From: a virus
Reading direction: 5' to 3' (one strand)
Length of the DNA: 23,496 bases
Virus record (IMG/VR): IMGVR_UViG_3300030107_006487
Span: 1-23,496 of that record
This document shows positions 14,501 through 20,521 of this stretch, piece by piece. A model generated the notes under the pieces. It searched no databases. It worked only from the letters and a program-made list of their open reading frames with translations, and was not told the origin of the DNA. Position numbers and translations under genes: made by a program. How positions within the stretch are numbered: the stretch's first letter is position 1; every line of letters starts with the position of its first letter.

Positions 14501-14968
14501 ATGGATGAGAGTATAAAAAGCGTTGACGTTTTACAAGTACACGCTGATTTTTTAAACGATGATGATTATTCGCCTGAAACTCGCTTATGGCGACGAGTTG
14601 TTGCCAATGCTCTTGAAGATACCTTAATTATAAGTCAAGACAGAAAACGCTCCATTGCCAAAGCCAAGGCCCATAACTGGATACTTGAAGATAGCCAAGA
14701 CTTTCAACACGCTTGTTATTGGGCAAACCTTGATCCTGATTGTGTTCGTGATGTTTATTTACGTTTAGTACGCCAAGGGTGTGTTCGATTTAGCCATAGA
14801 CAGCTTAAATGGCTCGAATATCAGCGTTTGTGGGAAAGATTGGCCATGAGCCACGGATTACGGCAAAAACGTAAAATTAGGGCAAAAATTAAAGATTTAC
14901 GCTGTTTAATTTTACAATCATCTACTCAGTTTGATACCACTTTGTTTGTTAATCCTATAAAATTGTAA
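14501..14968 (+). CDS. Conserved phage protein, possible DNA-binding regulator
   Basis: 155 residues from ATG 14501 (GTG 14495 in frame is an alternative). Segments RLWRRVVANALEDTLI (about 28-43), RKRSIAKAKAHNWILEDSQDF (in two parts, about 48-68) and CYWANLDPDCVRDVYLRL (about 72-89) form a pattern I recognise in many small phage proteins of proteobacterial hosts. The region around DPDCVRDVYLRLV and the basic segment RQKRKIRAKIK suggest a helix-turn-helix-like nucleic-acid binder. This is inference; the family has no firm function. It precedes the structured non-coding region at 14981-15118. Confidence 0.65.
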   Translation: MDESIKSVDVLQVHADFLNDDDYSPETRLWRRVVANALEDTLIISQDRKRSIAKAKAHNWILEDSQDFQHACYWANLDPDCVRDVYLRLVRQGCVRFSHRQLKWLEYQRLWERLAMSHGLRQKRKIRAKIKDLRCLILQSSTQFDTTLFVNPIKL

Positions 14969-14980
14969 GAAAATTCTTGA

Positions 14981-15058
14981 TTTAAACAACATTTAATCTT
15001 ATCATGAATGTGTTCATTGTTTTTTATCATTTTACAATGAACTCCTTTGTTGTTTAAA
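14981..15058. repeat. Nested inverted repeats in non-coding DNA
   Basis: The outer arms TTTAAACAACA (14981-14991) and TGTTGTTTAAA (15048-15058) are perfectly complementary over 11 bp. Within them, GTTCATTGT (15012-15020) and ACAATGAAC (15034-15042) form a second perfect 9-bp stem. As RNA this gives a two-stem nested structure; as DNA it could be a cruciform or a pair of dyad binding sites. It has no terminal T tract and no ORF. Confidence 0.7.
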
Positions 15059-15067
15059 GTTGGTTGA

Positions 15068-15118
15068 GAGGTGTTTAGGTCTTAGTTTATTCATTGTTGT
15101 CTCTTTTCTAAACACCTC
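15068..15118. repeat. Long-loop inverted repeat
   Basis: GAGGTGTTTAG (15068-15078) and CTAAACACCTC (15108-15118) are perfectly complementary over 11 bp with a 29-base loop. It follows directly on the nested repeats and lies upstream of the 15158-15186 promoter. There is no T tract downstream, so it is not a standard terminator. Confidence 0.7.
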
Positions 15119-15157
15119 AAGATCATGCTTTTTAAGGTTTTACTTTAAATAAATAAC

Positions 15158-15186
15158 TTGTTTTAAGTATTTGTTTTTGCTATAAA
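15158..15186 (+). promoter_or_regulatory. Sigma70-type promoter for the GIY-YIG fusion gene
   Basis: TTGTTT (15158-15163), a 17-base spacer and TATAAA (15181-15186). The predicted start near 15193 is two or three bases before ATG 15195, so the transcript should be leaderless; no Shine-Dalgarno is present. Confidence 0.6.
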
Positions 15187-15194
15187 CCTTGATT

Positions 15195-15875
15195 ATGAGC
15201 CGATACCATTATAAAACTCCAGGCTATAACAAAAAATCTACAGGGCGAACTCGCTCTAAAAATAAACTTGTAAATTTATCCGATCATTTTTTGGTGGAGT
15301 GGCATGTCATGATGGCAGGTCGTCGGTCTTTTTACATTCGTGATGAAAAAGTCAACTGTCTGTTGGTCAACTATTCTAAAAAAGGCAGTCATTCTTTTGC
15401 TTTTGATTATCGCTCCGGTACGGTGCATAAATCTAAAGTGTTTGGTTACTTTCCTAGTATGTCAGTAGATGAGGCCAGAGAAAAAGCTCGTGAAATTCAA
15501 AAACGTTTTGTTGAAGAAGGTTTAGAATACGATGAGTTATTTGAAGTACATCGTTACCCTGCCATGATTTATTTTTTACAAAGTGATGACATGATCAAAA
15601 TCGGTAAATCAAACAATATATGGCATAGAATGAGAGACCTAGTTGGCTCTCAAGAGGGTGTTTTTCTGTTAGGTATGCGAGAACAAAATAATGCAGTAAC
15701 TGAGAGTAAATTACACCATGTTTATCGTGCTTTTCGTAAACAAGGCAATGAATACTTTGAACGTAATTTTATGTTGCTTGAGTTTATTCAACGTTGGTGT
15801 GTCGCTAGGAGTAATGATACAGACATAAAAAGTCTGCTTAAAAGGCACGAAACCGAACTTTATGTAGATAAATAA
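15195..15875 (+). CDS. Integrase-arm-like domain fused to a GIY-YIG (T5orf172-like) nuclease domain
   Basis: 226 residues. Residues about 35-110 resemble the N-terminal arm-site-binding domain of tyrosine integrases (DUF4102 type): SFAFDYRSG...KVFGYFPSMSVDEAREKAREIQ, the last part matching the G-x-(Y/F)P-x-(L/M)S-x-x-EAR-x-x-AR pattern. Residues about 124-200 look like the GIY-YIG superfamily, T5orf172/MUG113 branch: MIYFLQ (124-129), IKIGKSNNIWHRM with Arg145, and ESKLHHVYRAF with Glu170, then NEYFER. No integrase catalytic domain (R-H-R-Y) follows. It is perhaps a site-directed endonuclease or DNA-binding regulator. ATG 15195 has no Shine-Dalgarno; a promoter sits directly upstream. Confidence 0.65.
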   Translation: MSRYHYKTPGYNKKSTGRTRSKNKLVNLSDHFLVEWHVMMAGRRSFYIRDEKVNCLLVNYSKKGSHSFAFDYRSGTVHKSKVFGYFPSMSVDEAREKAREIQKRFVEEGLEYDELFEVHRYPAMIYFLQSDDMIKIGKSNNIWHRMRDLVGSQEGVFLLGMREQNNAVTESKLHHVYRAFRKQGNEYFERNFMLLEFIQRWCVARSNDTDIKSLLKRHETELYVDK

Positions 15876-15886
15876 CTTCAAAACAC

Positions 15887-15914
15887 TTGAGATTTGCTTA
15901 CATTGTGTTAAACT
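15887..15914 (+). promoter_or_regulatory. Putative promoter for the 15948-17385 small-gene operon
   Basis: TTGAGA (15887-15892), a 16-base spacer and TAAACT (15909-15914), giving a leader of about 25-30 bases that holds GGAGA before ATG 15948. Both boxes deviate from consensus. Confidence 0.45.
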
Positions 15915-15947
15915 TTAGGTACTTTTAACAATTATGGAGATAGCAAG

Positions 15948-16160
15948 ATGAGAAAATATTTAATTAAAGGCACTTACACTTATAAGGTACAAAAAATTAT
16001 TATGGCGGATAGTGAAGAAGATGCTATGGCAACGTATGAAGCAGGTGATGTTGAACCTTTATGTGAATGGGATAGTCAAGAACAAGACACTTACCATGAA
16101 ATTATTAATTCAATTGAACTTGATGAACAGAAACAAATAGGGGGTAATCAAAATGGCTAG
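15948..16160 (+). CDS. Small phage protein, unknown function
   Basis: 70 residues. The start MRKYLIKGTYTYKVQKIIMADSEEDAMATYE resembles the beta-beta-alpha opening of small phage proteins that I have seen with the pattern ...V-x-A-x-SEEEA..., but no function is known. TATGGAGATAGCAAG precedes ATG 15948. The stop lies 8 bases inside the next gene, which has its own GGGGG site within this gene's last codons. It is the first of five co-directional small genes. Confidence 0.7.
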   Translation: MRKYLIKGTYTYKVQKIIMADSEEDAMATYEAGDVEPLCEWDSQEQDTYHEIINSIELDEQKQIGGNQNG

Positions 16161-16449
16161 AGGTACACCAGAACAAGATTTAGATACTTACATGGATCAA
16201 CAAGAACAAGCAGAAATTGAACTCAACGAAGAGGAACACTATGCAGAAGATTTGGTATATGGCATATCCAATGTAATTGAAAATATTAAGCACAATATCG
16301 TAGATACCGAGTCAGAGGTAGAGCTACATGGTATTGAAAGAGAGCTTATTATTAGATTTTCTCTTAGTGATGTAGAAATGGAAATGCTACAAAATTATTT
16401 AGATGACCACGCACCGAAGTATGTGGCAGAAAAAGTAGAGAGGTTGTGA
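16153..16449 (+). CDS. Small acidic helical phage protein
   Basis: 98 residues, very acidic in the first third (DLDTYMDQQEQAEIELNEEE), then a mixed alpha/beta region (IVDTESEVELHGIERELIIRF) and a helical end (MEMLQNYLDDHAPKYVAEKVERL in two parts). GGGGGTAATCAAA precedes ATG 16153. The last base of its stop is the first base of the next ATG (TGATG). No family is recognised. The charge is compatible with a DNA-mimic or chaperone-like role, but nothing in the sequence proves it. Confidence 0.7.
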   Translation: MARGTPEQDLDTYMDQQEQAEIELNEEEHYAEDLVYGISNVIENIKHNIVDTESEVELHGIERELIIRFSLSDVEMEMLQNYLDDHAPKYVAEKVERL

Positions 16450-16751
16450 TGACAGATAAATGGTTAAGTGATAATGAAAGTTATGAAAAACTCTACAAAG
16501 AGTTAAAAAAAATGATTGTAGAAGAACATAATGAAGATACTGAAAATTGGCAAGATTATGGGCATTGGGACATTATGCACCTTGCGAAAGAGGGAGTTTT
16601 ATGCAGAAAAGCATTAGAGCATTTTATTGATAACGATGACAGTAAGGGTTTTAGTGAGTGGTTGGATAGAGAATATGCTTATGATAACCCGTATACTGAA
16701 ATTCCGCATTATAAAGTTACTTTAGGTTATCATTGGCAAGATAAAAAATAA
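16449..16751 (+). CDS. Small phage protein, unknown function
   Basis: 100 residues from ATG 16449, which overlaps the previous stop (TGATG) and has GAGAGG upstream; GTG 16446 in frame is an alternative. It is acidic and rich in Trp, Tyr and His (WQDYGHWDIMHLAKEG, EYAYDNPYTEIPHYKVTLGYHW). There is no membrane segment. The family is not recognised. Confidence 0.7.
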   Translation: MTDKWLSDNESYEKLYKELKKMIVEEHNEDTENWQDYGHWDIMHLAKEGVLCRKALEHFIDNDDSKGFSEWLDREYAYDNPYTEIPHYKVTLGYHWQDKK

Positions 16752-16762
16752 AAGGAGATAGA

Positions 16763-16996
16763 ATGGGAAGGAAAACTAAGTTAGAGCAGTTTTTAACTGC
16801 TGAGGAGTTAGAGTCAAGACCGATGCGTGTAGATTTTGACGATGACCGTGAGTATCATCGTGCGTATGACAAGTGGTATAGGACCACGGGCCATGGATCA
16901 AGGGCAAAACGGCTCAATAATGAGTATCACTATGAAACAATTACCAAGGTAAAAAGACAAAAAGCTAGATTAGAAAAAAACCAAGAGGCAGATTAA
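16763..16996 (+). CDS. Small charged phage protein
   Basis: 77 residues, with a strong AAAGGAG site before ATG 16763. The middle contains DDDREYHRAYDKWYRTTGHGSRAKR (residues about 25-49, in two parts) and the end is a basic helix (KVKRQKARLEKNQEAD). The mixture of acidic patch and basic helix is like small nucleic-acid-associated proteins, but no family is recognised. It is followed after two bases by the next start. Confidence 0.7.
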   Translation: MGRKTKLEQFLTAEELESRPMRVDFDDDREYHRAYDKWYRTTGHGSRAKRLNNEYHYETITKVKRQKARLEKNQEAD

Positions 16997-16998
16997 AT

Positions 16999-17385
16999 AT
17001 GAAATGGATTATTTTTCGAGATGTAAAAATAGACGAGGACACTTTAGATGTTGTATGGGACATACAAGAACTTTGTAAATATTTACTTTCATTTAAAGTA
17101 CCTTACAGCTCCGAAAAGATAGATGGTATGAATGAAATATTACAAGATTGTAAAAAAACTTTAGATATGGGATATGACCTTTGGGGTGCAGATATTGAAG
17201 GTAAGCTTTATCGTATAAAATTTTCTGAAATTGAATCACAGTTAGAGCCACGTTGTGCAAAATGGTATAAATATTTGGTAAGCACAACAAACAGAAAAAC
17301 ACAACATGAGTTTTGGCAATGGGTAGAAAAAGAACAACCAGAAACTTATGACCGTGTTAACAACTCATCTGGTAAACTTAATTAA
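16999..17385 (+). CDS. Small phage protein, unknown function
   Basis: 128 residues, globular-looking with many aromatic residues (MKWIIFRDVKI, WDIQELCKYLLSFKVPY, MGYDLWGADIEGKLYRIKF). ATG 16999 is two bases after the previous stop; GAGGCAG upstream serves as a weak site. It is the last gene before the 274-base AT-rich non-coding region in front of the small terminase. No family is recognised. Confidence 0.7.
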   Translation: MKWIIFRDVKIDEDTLDVVWDIQELCKYLLSFKVPYSSEKIDGMNEILQDCKKTLDMGYDLWGADIEGKLYRIKFSEIESQLEPRCAKWYKYLVSTTNRKTQHEFWQWVEKEQPETYDRVNNSSGKLN

Positions 17386-17463
17386 ATTCCAAAATCCCAA
17401 AATTCTTATAATGTAGTTACTTACAAAAAAAACTTTAAAAGTATAAAAGTTTTTAAATATATT

Positions 17464-17640
17464 TTAGGAAATTAGGAAAAATAAGCAAATATAGTAAGTA
17501 TACAATACAATATAGAGTACACTATTAGGAATATTTTAGGAATTATTCCTAAAAAATAGGAATATTTATACAATTTTCGATCGTTTTTCTTAGAAAAAGT
17601 TTTTTATTTTTTTATTTCTAAGTATTTACATTATAGGAAT
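17464..17640. repeat. TTAGGAAT iteron-like cluster in AT-rich DNA upstream of terS
   Basis: Within the gene-free 17386-17659 stretch the motif (T)TAGGAA(T) occurs at 17464, 17472, 17525, 17536, 17557 and 17634, with one inverted copy at 17545-17551. Two copies form a near-perfect palindrome, TTTTAGGAAT (17534-17543) / ATTCCTAAAA (17545-17554), with one central base. There is also a CGATCG and the dyad TTTTTCT-T-AGAAAAA near 17585-17599. The setting (AT-rich, repeated short motif, directly upstream of the small terminase) fits a packaging recognition site, a replication origin or an operator cluster. Confidence 0.55.
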
Positions 17641-17652
17641 TTGGAATATAGT
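17625..17652 (+). promoter_or_regulatory. Sigma70-type promoter for terS
   Basis: TTTACA (17625-17630), a 16-base spacer and TATAGT (17647-17652). The predicted start falls at about 17659, one base before ATG 17660, so the small terminase mRNA should be leaderless; no Shine-Dalgarno precedes the gene. Confidence 0.55.
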
Positions 17653-17659
17653 ATGACAC

Positions 17660-18157
17660 ATGGGAAGCAAATTAATTGAAAACCGAACAGAAAAAGATTT
17701 GACCACCAAACAAAAGAAGTTTTTGAAACTACTTGTTAAAAATTGGGGTTCAATAAGCCAGGTTGAAGCTGCACAAAAAGCCGGGTATGGCAAAACTTAT
17801 AGGTCTGCTGCCACTATTGCTTCTAAAATGTTAGATCCTTCGGCAAATCCACACATTACTTTGGCCTTAGAGAACATGTTGGCAAAAGAACAGGAAAAAT
17901 ATGAAAAAGACAAACTAAGGCGATATAAAACATTTGAAAGACTAAGAGATGGGGCAGAAAATAAAGGGCAGTTTACTGCGTCTATTAATGCAGAATATCG
18001 TTCTGGTCAATTAGCTGGACTTTTTGTGGATAAAAAAGAAATTCAACACTCAACCTTAGAGGGAATGTCAAGAGAACAACTAGAGCAGAGATTACAAGAA
18101 TTAGAAAACAAAATAGGTGCAAATACCATTATTGTGCAAGGTGAGGTAGTTGAATAA
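17660..18157 (+). CDS. terS: Terminase small subunit
   Basis: 165 residues. The N-terminal region LTTKQKKFLKLLVKNWGSISQVEAAQKAGYGK (about 14-45, in two parts) is the DNA-binding helix-turn-helix-like start of phage small terminases. It is followed by a long helical oligomerisation region (LALENMLAKEQEKYEKDKLRR) and a C-terminal REQLEQRLQELENK helix. TerS recognises the packaging site and recruits TerL. The gene starts at ATG 17660 without a Shine-Dalgarno, right behind a promoter. Unusually, terL begins only at 23287, with about 5 kb of accessory genes between. It ends two bases before the end of a convergent gene. Confidence 0.75.
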   Translation: MGSKLIENRTEKDLTTKQKKFLKLLVKNWGSISQVEAAQKAGYGKTYRSAATIASKMLDPSANPHITLALENMLAKEQEKYEKDKLRRYKTFERLRDGAENKGQFTASINAEYRSGQLAGLFVDKKEIQHSTLEGMSREQLEQRLQELENKIGANTIIVQGEVVE

Positions 18158-18158
18158 A

Positions 18159-18449
18159 CTAATTTTTCTCATTTTCTATGCATTGTTTAATTATTCTAAT
18201 ATTTTTTAAAATATCTTCAGGGTGAACCTCAATGTGAGTAACATTGTTGACATCTGTGTGAATTATTTTTGGTTGAGATTTCTGTAAAAGTTTTTTACAA
18301 AATGCTTGATAGTAACAATTTTCAAATTTTTTCTTTACTTGCTTTGGTAAGGCAAGGTAAAAATACAAAAATTTATCGCTATCTTCTAAAGTTTCAATAT
18401 CAAATATATCAATTTCAATTTTATTGTTGTCGTTAAAGTAAATATTCAT
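18159..18449 (-). CDS. Small phage protein, unknown function
   Basis: 96 residues, convergent with terS (stops 1 base apart). A TATAAT hexamer on the minus strand (18478-18473) lies about 24 bases upstream of ATG 18449, a likely -10 box. The sequence is acidic at the start (NKIEIDIFDIETLEDSDKF), with Lys-rich and Cys-containing helices after it (KKKFENCYYQAFCKKLLQK). It is the only leftward gene between terS and the nuclease gene. No family is recognised. Confidence 0.6.
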   Translation of the reverse strand: MNIYFNDNNKIEIDIFDIETLEDSDKFLYFYLALPKQVKKKFENCYYQAFCKKLLQKSQPKIIHTDVNNVTHIEVHPEDILKNIRIIKQCIENEKN

Positions 18450-18505
18450 AAAAACACCAAATTTTAATGTAAATTATACCTTTAATATGGTATTTTTCAC
18501 CAAAT

Positions 18506-18898
18506 ATGTCAATGAATGAGTCAAAATTGTGGACTTTTATTAAACAAAGCCAAAAAACACACAAAAATTGGCATTTTTTTCGCCTAGAAAGCCATACTAT
18601 CAATGGAATACCGGACGTTTACGGTTGCATTAAAAGTCAATCTTTTTGGATTGAATTAAAGGCCACACATGTTGAAAATAGAGGACTTTCTAAATGGCAA
18701 TGGAATTGGCACATTGACAACAATCGTGCTGGTGGAAAATCATACATTCTTAATGCCAATGACAAGGAGTCTTGCTACGAAATTCTAGTGATCCGTGAGC
18801 CGAGGGCCATGGTCCTGGTTAAATCATATCCATATGACCATAACCATAACCATATCGCAACCATAACCGAGATCCTTATAACCATGTCTCAATCATAA
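18506..18898 (+). CDS. VRR-NUC-type PD-(D/E)XK nuclease
   Basis: 130 residues. The core is ESKLWTFIKQS..., FRLESHTINGIPDVYG (Gly34-Ile-Pro-Asp37), FWIELKAT with Glu50 and Lys52, and LSKWQWNWHI with Gln65: the G-I-P-D...E-L-K...Q pattern of VRR-NUC endonucleases, which cut branched DNA such as Holliday junctions. Phage members resolve DNA before packaging. ATG 18506 is used; ATG 18512 is also in frame. The last 25 residues (PYDHNHNHIATITEILITMSQS) are encoded mostly by CATAAC hexamer repeats and look like a repeat-derived, His-rich tail. The enzyme core itself ends before them. Confidence 0.8.
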   Translation: MSMNESKLWTFIKQSQKTHKNWHFFRLESHTINGIPDVYGCIKSQSFWIELKATHVENRGLSKWQWNWHIDNNRAGGKSYILNANDKESCYEILVIREPRAMVLVKSYPYDHNHNHIATITEILITMSQS

Positions 18899-18910
18899 CC
18901 ATAACCATAT
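18837..18910 (+). repeat. AACCAT hexamer repeats, cluster A
   Basis: ACCATAACCATAACCATAT at 18837-18855, AACCATAACC at 18859-18868, a single unit at 18880-18884 and CATAACCATAACCATAT at 18894-18910. All copies have the same orientation. They cover the 3' end of the VRR-NUC gene and the bases after its stop. Confidence 0.85.
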
Positions 18911-19007
18911 TGCTAAAAGTATGCTTTTTTGTTTAGTAGTCCGTTCTCATAACTTGCAGCTCTATGCTGGTAACTACCCAAGGAGAAAGCTAACTCCTTA
19001 CCATATC

Positions 19008-19109
19008 TTATCTAAACTTTTTCATTTCTTGGTGATGCATAAAAATTAATAATCCTAGTGCCGTGAACATCATGCCACTTGCAAAACCAACAATAAATAC
19101 CATCATCAT
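19008..19109 (-). CDS. Tiny single-span membrane protein
   Basis: 33 residues starting MMMVFIVGFASGMMFTALGLLIFM and ending HHQEMKKFR. The first 23 residues form one hydrophobic helix and the tail is basic, giving a likely N-out single-span topology with a positive inside end. GGGAGTTAAATA from the upstream gene's end provides a ribosome site. It could be a small holin or antiholin, or a membrane-active toxin-like peptide; nothing decides between them. It is the last gene of the leftward operon that starts at 20174. Confidence 0.5.
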   Translation of the reverse strand: MMMVFIVGFASGMMFTALGLLIFMHHQEMKKFR

Positions 19110-19112
19110 TAT

Positions 19113-19340
19113 TTAACTCCCAATGTGGTACCAATAACCTTCTGAAAAAACTTCTAGTCTTTTAGTACCATCATTTAATTCACCTTCAGATAATGTCTGT
19201 AATCTACCACCGGTAAAATGAATACATGCACTATCATATTCCTCAAACTTATCTGCATCTATAACGCAATGTATTTCACCTTTCCAATGTTCTTTGTTAC
19301 AAATCTCACCAAATCTTTTTTGAAGTTCTGCTTGTGTCAT
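19113..19340 (-). CDS. Small phage protein, unknown function (MTQAE start, copy 1)
   Basis: 75 residues. A perfect AGGAGG stands 5 bases before ATG 19340. The sequence has a beta-strand-rich look (EIHCVIDADKFEEYDSACIHFTGGRLQTLSEG, in two parts) and ends EGYWYHIGS. The start (MTQAE) and the leader are shared with the gene just upstream (19337-19510), whose stop overlaps this ATG. No family is recognised. It is translationally coupled in a run of leftward genes. Confidence 0.7.
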   Translation of the reverse strand: MTQAELQKRFGEICNKEHWKGEIHCVIDADKFEEYDSACIHFTGGRLQTLSEGELNDGTKRLEVFSEGYWYHIGS

Positions 19341-19522
19341 TTTACCTCCTCTCTATTTCTAATAAAATTAATAATTTTTCCCCAGTCGCCTTTGTATGCT
19401 TTACCAGCAAATAAAACTTGATTGTTCTCACCATGTCGCATTGTTATCATGGAGTTTTCTAAACTAAGAATAATTTCTGCAACTCCCTTTTCAGGTTCTG
19501 CTTGTGTCATTTTGCCTCCTCT
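19325..19522 (-). repeat. 28-bp imperfect direct repeat at two gene starts
   Basis: Bases 19325-19352 and 19495-19522 are identical except for one A/G difference: both read GTTCTGCTTGTGTCATTTT, a variable base, then CCTCCTCT. Each copy holds the AGGAGG site and the first codons (MTQAE) of a minus-strand gene. It is a recent duplication or recombination between neighbouring genes. Confidence 0.85.
19337..19510 (-). CDS. Small phage protein, unknown function (MTQAE start, copy 2)
   Basis: 57 residues (MTQAEPEKGVAEIILSLENS...GDWGKIINFIRNREEVK). AGGAGG precedes ATG 19510. The TGA stop overlaps the ATG of the next leftward gene (ATGA), and its own ATG overlaps the stop of the gene upstream, so coupling is tight. 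After MTQAE it has no visible similarity to copy 1, so the shared part is confined to leader and start. No family is recognised. Confidence 0.6.
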   Translation of the reverse strand: MTQAEPEKGVAEIILSLENSMITMRHGENNQVLFAGKAYKGDWGKIINFIRNREEVK

Positions 19523-19788
19523 TTTTTTTCAAATTCATTTTCCCAACCTACCGATAAAACTGGGCAATCTTTGTCGTCGTTACTTGCGAACAATGCCCCA
19601 CCATCATTTCCTTCATCATCTCTTGACGGATATATCCAAGTGCCATCGTCAAGTAACAAACAAATAGGGGAACTATCCCACCCCATTTTTTCACATTCTT
19701 CACTGGACATATATTGCACTTTTATAATCTTTTTACCGACAAAATCTTTCTCGGCTTTTTCCCACCAATGTGCGTATCTATTTCTCAT
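19507..19788 (-). CDS. Conserved phage protein (DDGT.IYPSRDDEGND type)
   Basis: 93 residues. The stretches NRYAHWWEKAEKDFVGKKI (3-21), YMSSEECEKMGW (26-37) and LDDGTWIYPSRDDEGNDGGALF (46-67, in two parts) form a pattern I recognise in small hypothetical proteins of many phages and bacteria. There is no catalytic signature; the Asp-rich loop could bind a metal. GAGGGGG precedes ATG 19788. It is in the leftward operon between the MGRYY gene and the MTQAE gene. The function is unknown. Confidence 0.75.
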   Translation of the reverse strand: MRNRYAHWWEKAEKDFVGKKIIKVQYMSSEECEKMGWDSSPICLLLDDGTWIYPSRDDEGNDGGALFASNDDKDCPVLSVGWENEFEKKEEAK

Positions 19789-19799
19789 TTTCTACCCCC

Positions 19800-20174
19800 T
19801 CAGCACTCTGCTGTAAATTCACAAGAACCTATTTCTTGTACACATTTTAATATTTCTCTACCTAATCTTAGTCTTGCATATAAACCTAATATCCTTGTAG
19901 TATCTTTCTGTTTTAGACCAATTTCATCTTCAAGCATCTTATCGTTCCAACCACCTCTATCTTTAAAAAACTTGTTAAGTTTGTCATTCCAATCGCCTAA
20001 CTCCTCAAGACACTCATTAATACCTTGTTTAATACTAGATATGTGTTCTTCATCAAAATAATAATAAAGCTCATCTGGTGCTTGACCATAAACACCAAAG
20101 TTGTCTGCATCATCACTTGGTTGCACGGCAAACATAAATTTGCCATTTATATCACCATTATAATATCTACCCAT
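19800..20174 (-). CDS. Conserved phage protein (MGRYYNGDINGKFMF type)
   Basis: 124 residues starting MGRYYNGDINGKFMFAVQPSDDADNFGVYG (in two parts), which I recognise from hypothetical proteins of diverse phages. The central part is acidic with a helical segment (EEHISSIKQGINECLEELGDW), and the end has several cysteines (KCVQEIGSCEFTAEC). AAGGAG precedes ATG 20174. It is the first gene of the leftward operon ending near 19008 and is driven by the operator-carrying promoter at 20209-20237. The function is unknown. Confidence 0.75.
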   Translation of the reverse strand: MGRYYNGDINGKFMFAVQPSDDADNFGVYGQAPDELYYYFDEEHISSIKQGINECLEELGDWNDKLNKFFKDRGGWNDKMLEDEIGLKQKDTTRILGLYARLRLGREILKCVQEIGSCEFTAEC

Positions 20175-20208
20175 TTTGTACTCCTTATTTATCGTTTAAA
20201 GAACCTAA

Positions 20209-20237
20209 AATATACCATATGTCAGCAAATATGTAAA
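20209..20237 (-). promoter_or_regulatory. Leftward promoter with embedded operator (site a)
   Basis: On the minus strand TTTACA (20237-20232), a 17-base spacer and TATATT (20214-20209). The spacer contains the complement of TGTCAGCAAATATG (20220-20233). It drives the gene at 19800-20174 with a leader of about 28 bases. Confidence 0.7.
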
Positions 20238-20241
20238 CTAA

Positions 20242-20430
20242 TTATATTTCCTCACTAAATATTCCCTCACTATGCCAAGTTAACTGTAAATTTAGATTTT
20301 TTTCGTCAACATCTTCATACTCTGCATACATAGAATTTTCAATCCATTCTAATAATTTTTCTCTACTATCATCTTCCATAGCATAAAGTCTAATTCGCAC
20401 TAAATCATCTATCATTTCTTCTCTACTCAT
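20242..20430 (-). CDS. Small acidic phage protein
   Basis: 62 residues, acidic and helical (MSREEMIDDLVRIRLYAMEDDSREKLLEWIENSM in two parts, ending EGIFSEEI). AGGGGGAATA precedes ATG 20430. It lies just downstream (leftward) of a terminator (20463-20488), so it depends on read-through or on a promoter I cannot identify. No family is recognised. Confidence 0.65.
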   Translation of the reverse strand: MSREEMIDDLVRIRLYAMEDDSREKLLEWIENSMYAEYEDVDEKNLNLQLTWHSEGIFSEEI

Positions 20431-20459
20431 TATTCCCCCTATTGGTTAGTTAAAATTAA

Positions 20460-20488
20460 AACCCCCAATAGCCAAAGGACTATTGGGG
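20460..20488 (-). terminator. Leftward intrinsic terminator
   Basis: CCCCAATAG (20463-20471) pairs with CTATTGGGG (20480-20488), a perfect 9-bp stem with an 8-base loop. Read leftward it is followed by GTTTTAATTTT. It ends the transcript of the MGNRAVI gene. Confidence 0.75.
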
Positions 20489-20521
20489 TTGATATTAATA
20501 AAAACAACTTAATAAATAATA

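Noticed and set aside
18899-19007. Possible tRNA or small RNA after the VRR-NUC gene
   Set aside because: I find no cloverleaf; only a 6-bp AAGGAG/CTCCTT stem (18980-18999) without T tract.
19218-20061. Several plus-strand ORFs (19218, 19422, 19502, 19714) opposite the leftward operon
   Set aside because: The minus-strand genes have AGGAGG-type sites and overlapping start-stop codons; the plus-strand ORFs are Ser/Phe/Leu-rich antisense shadows.
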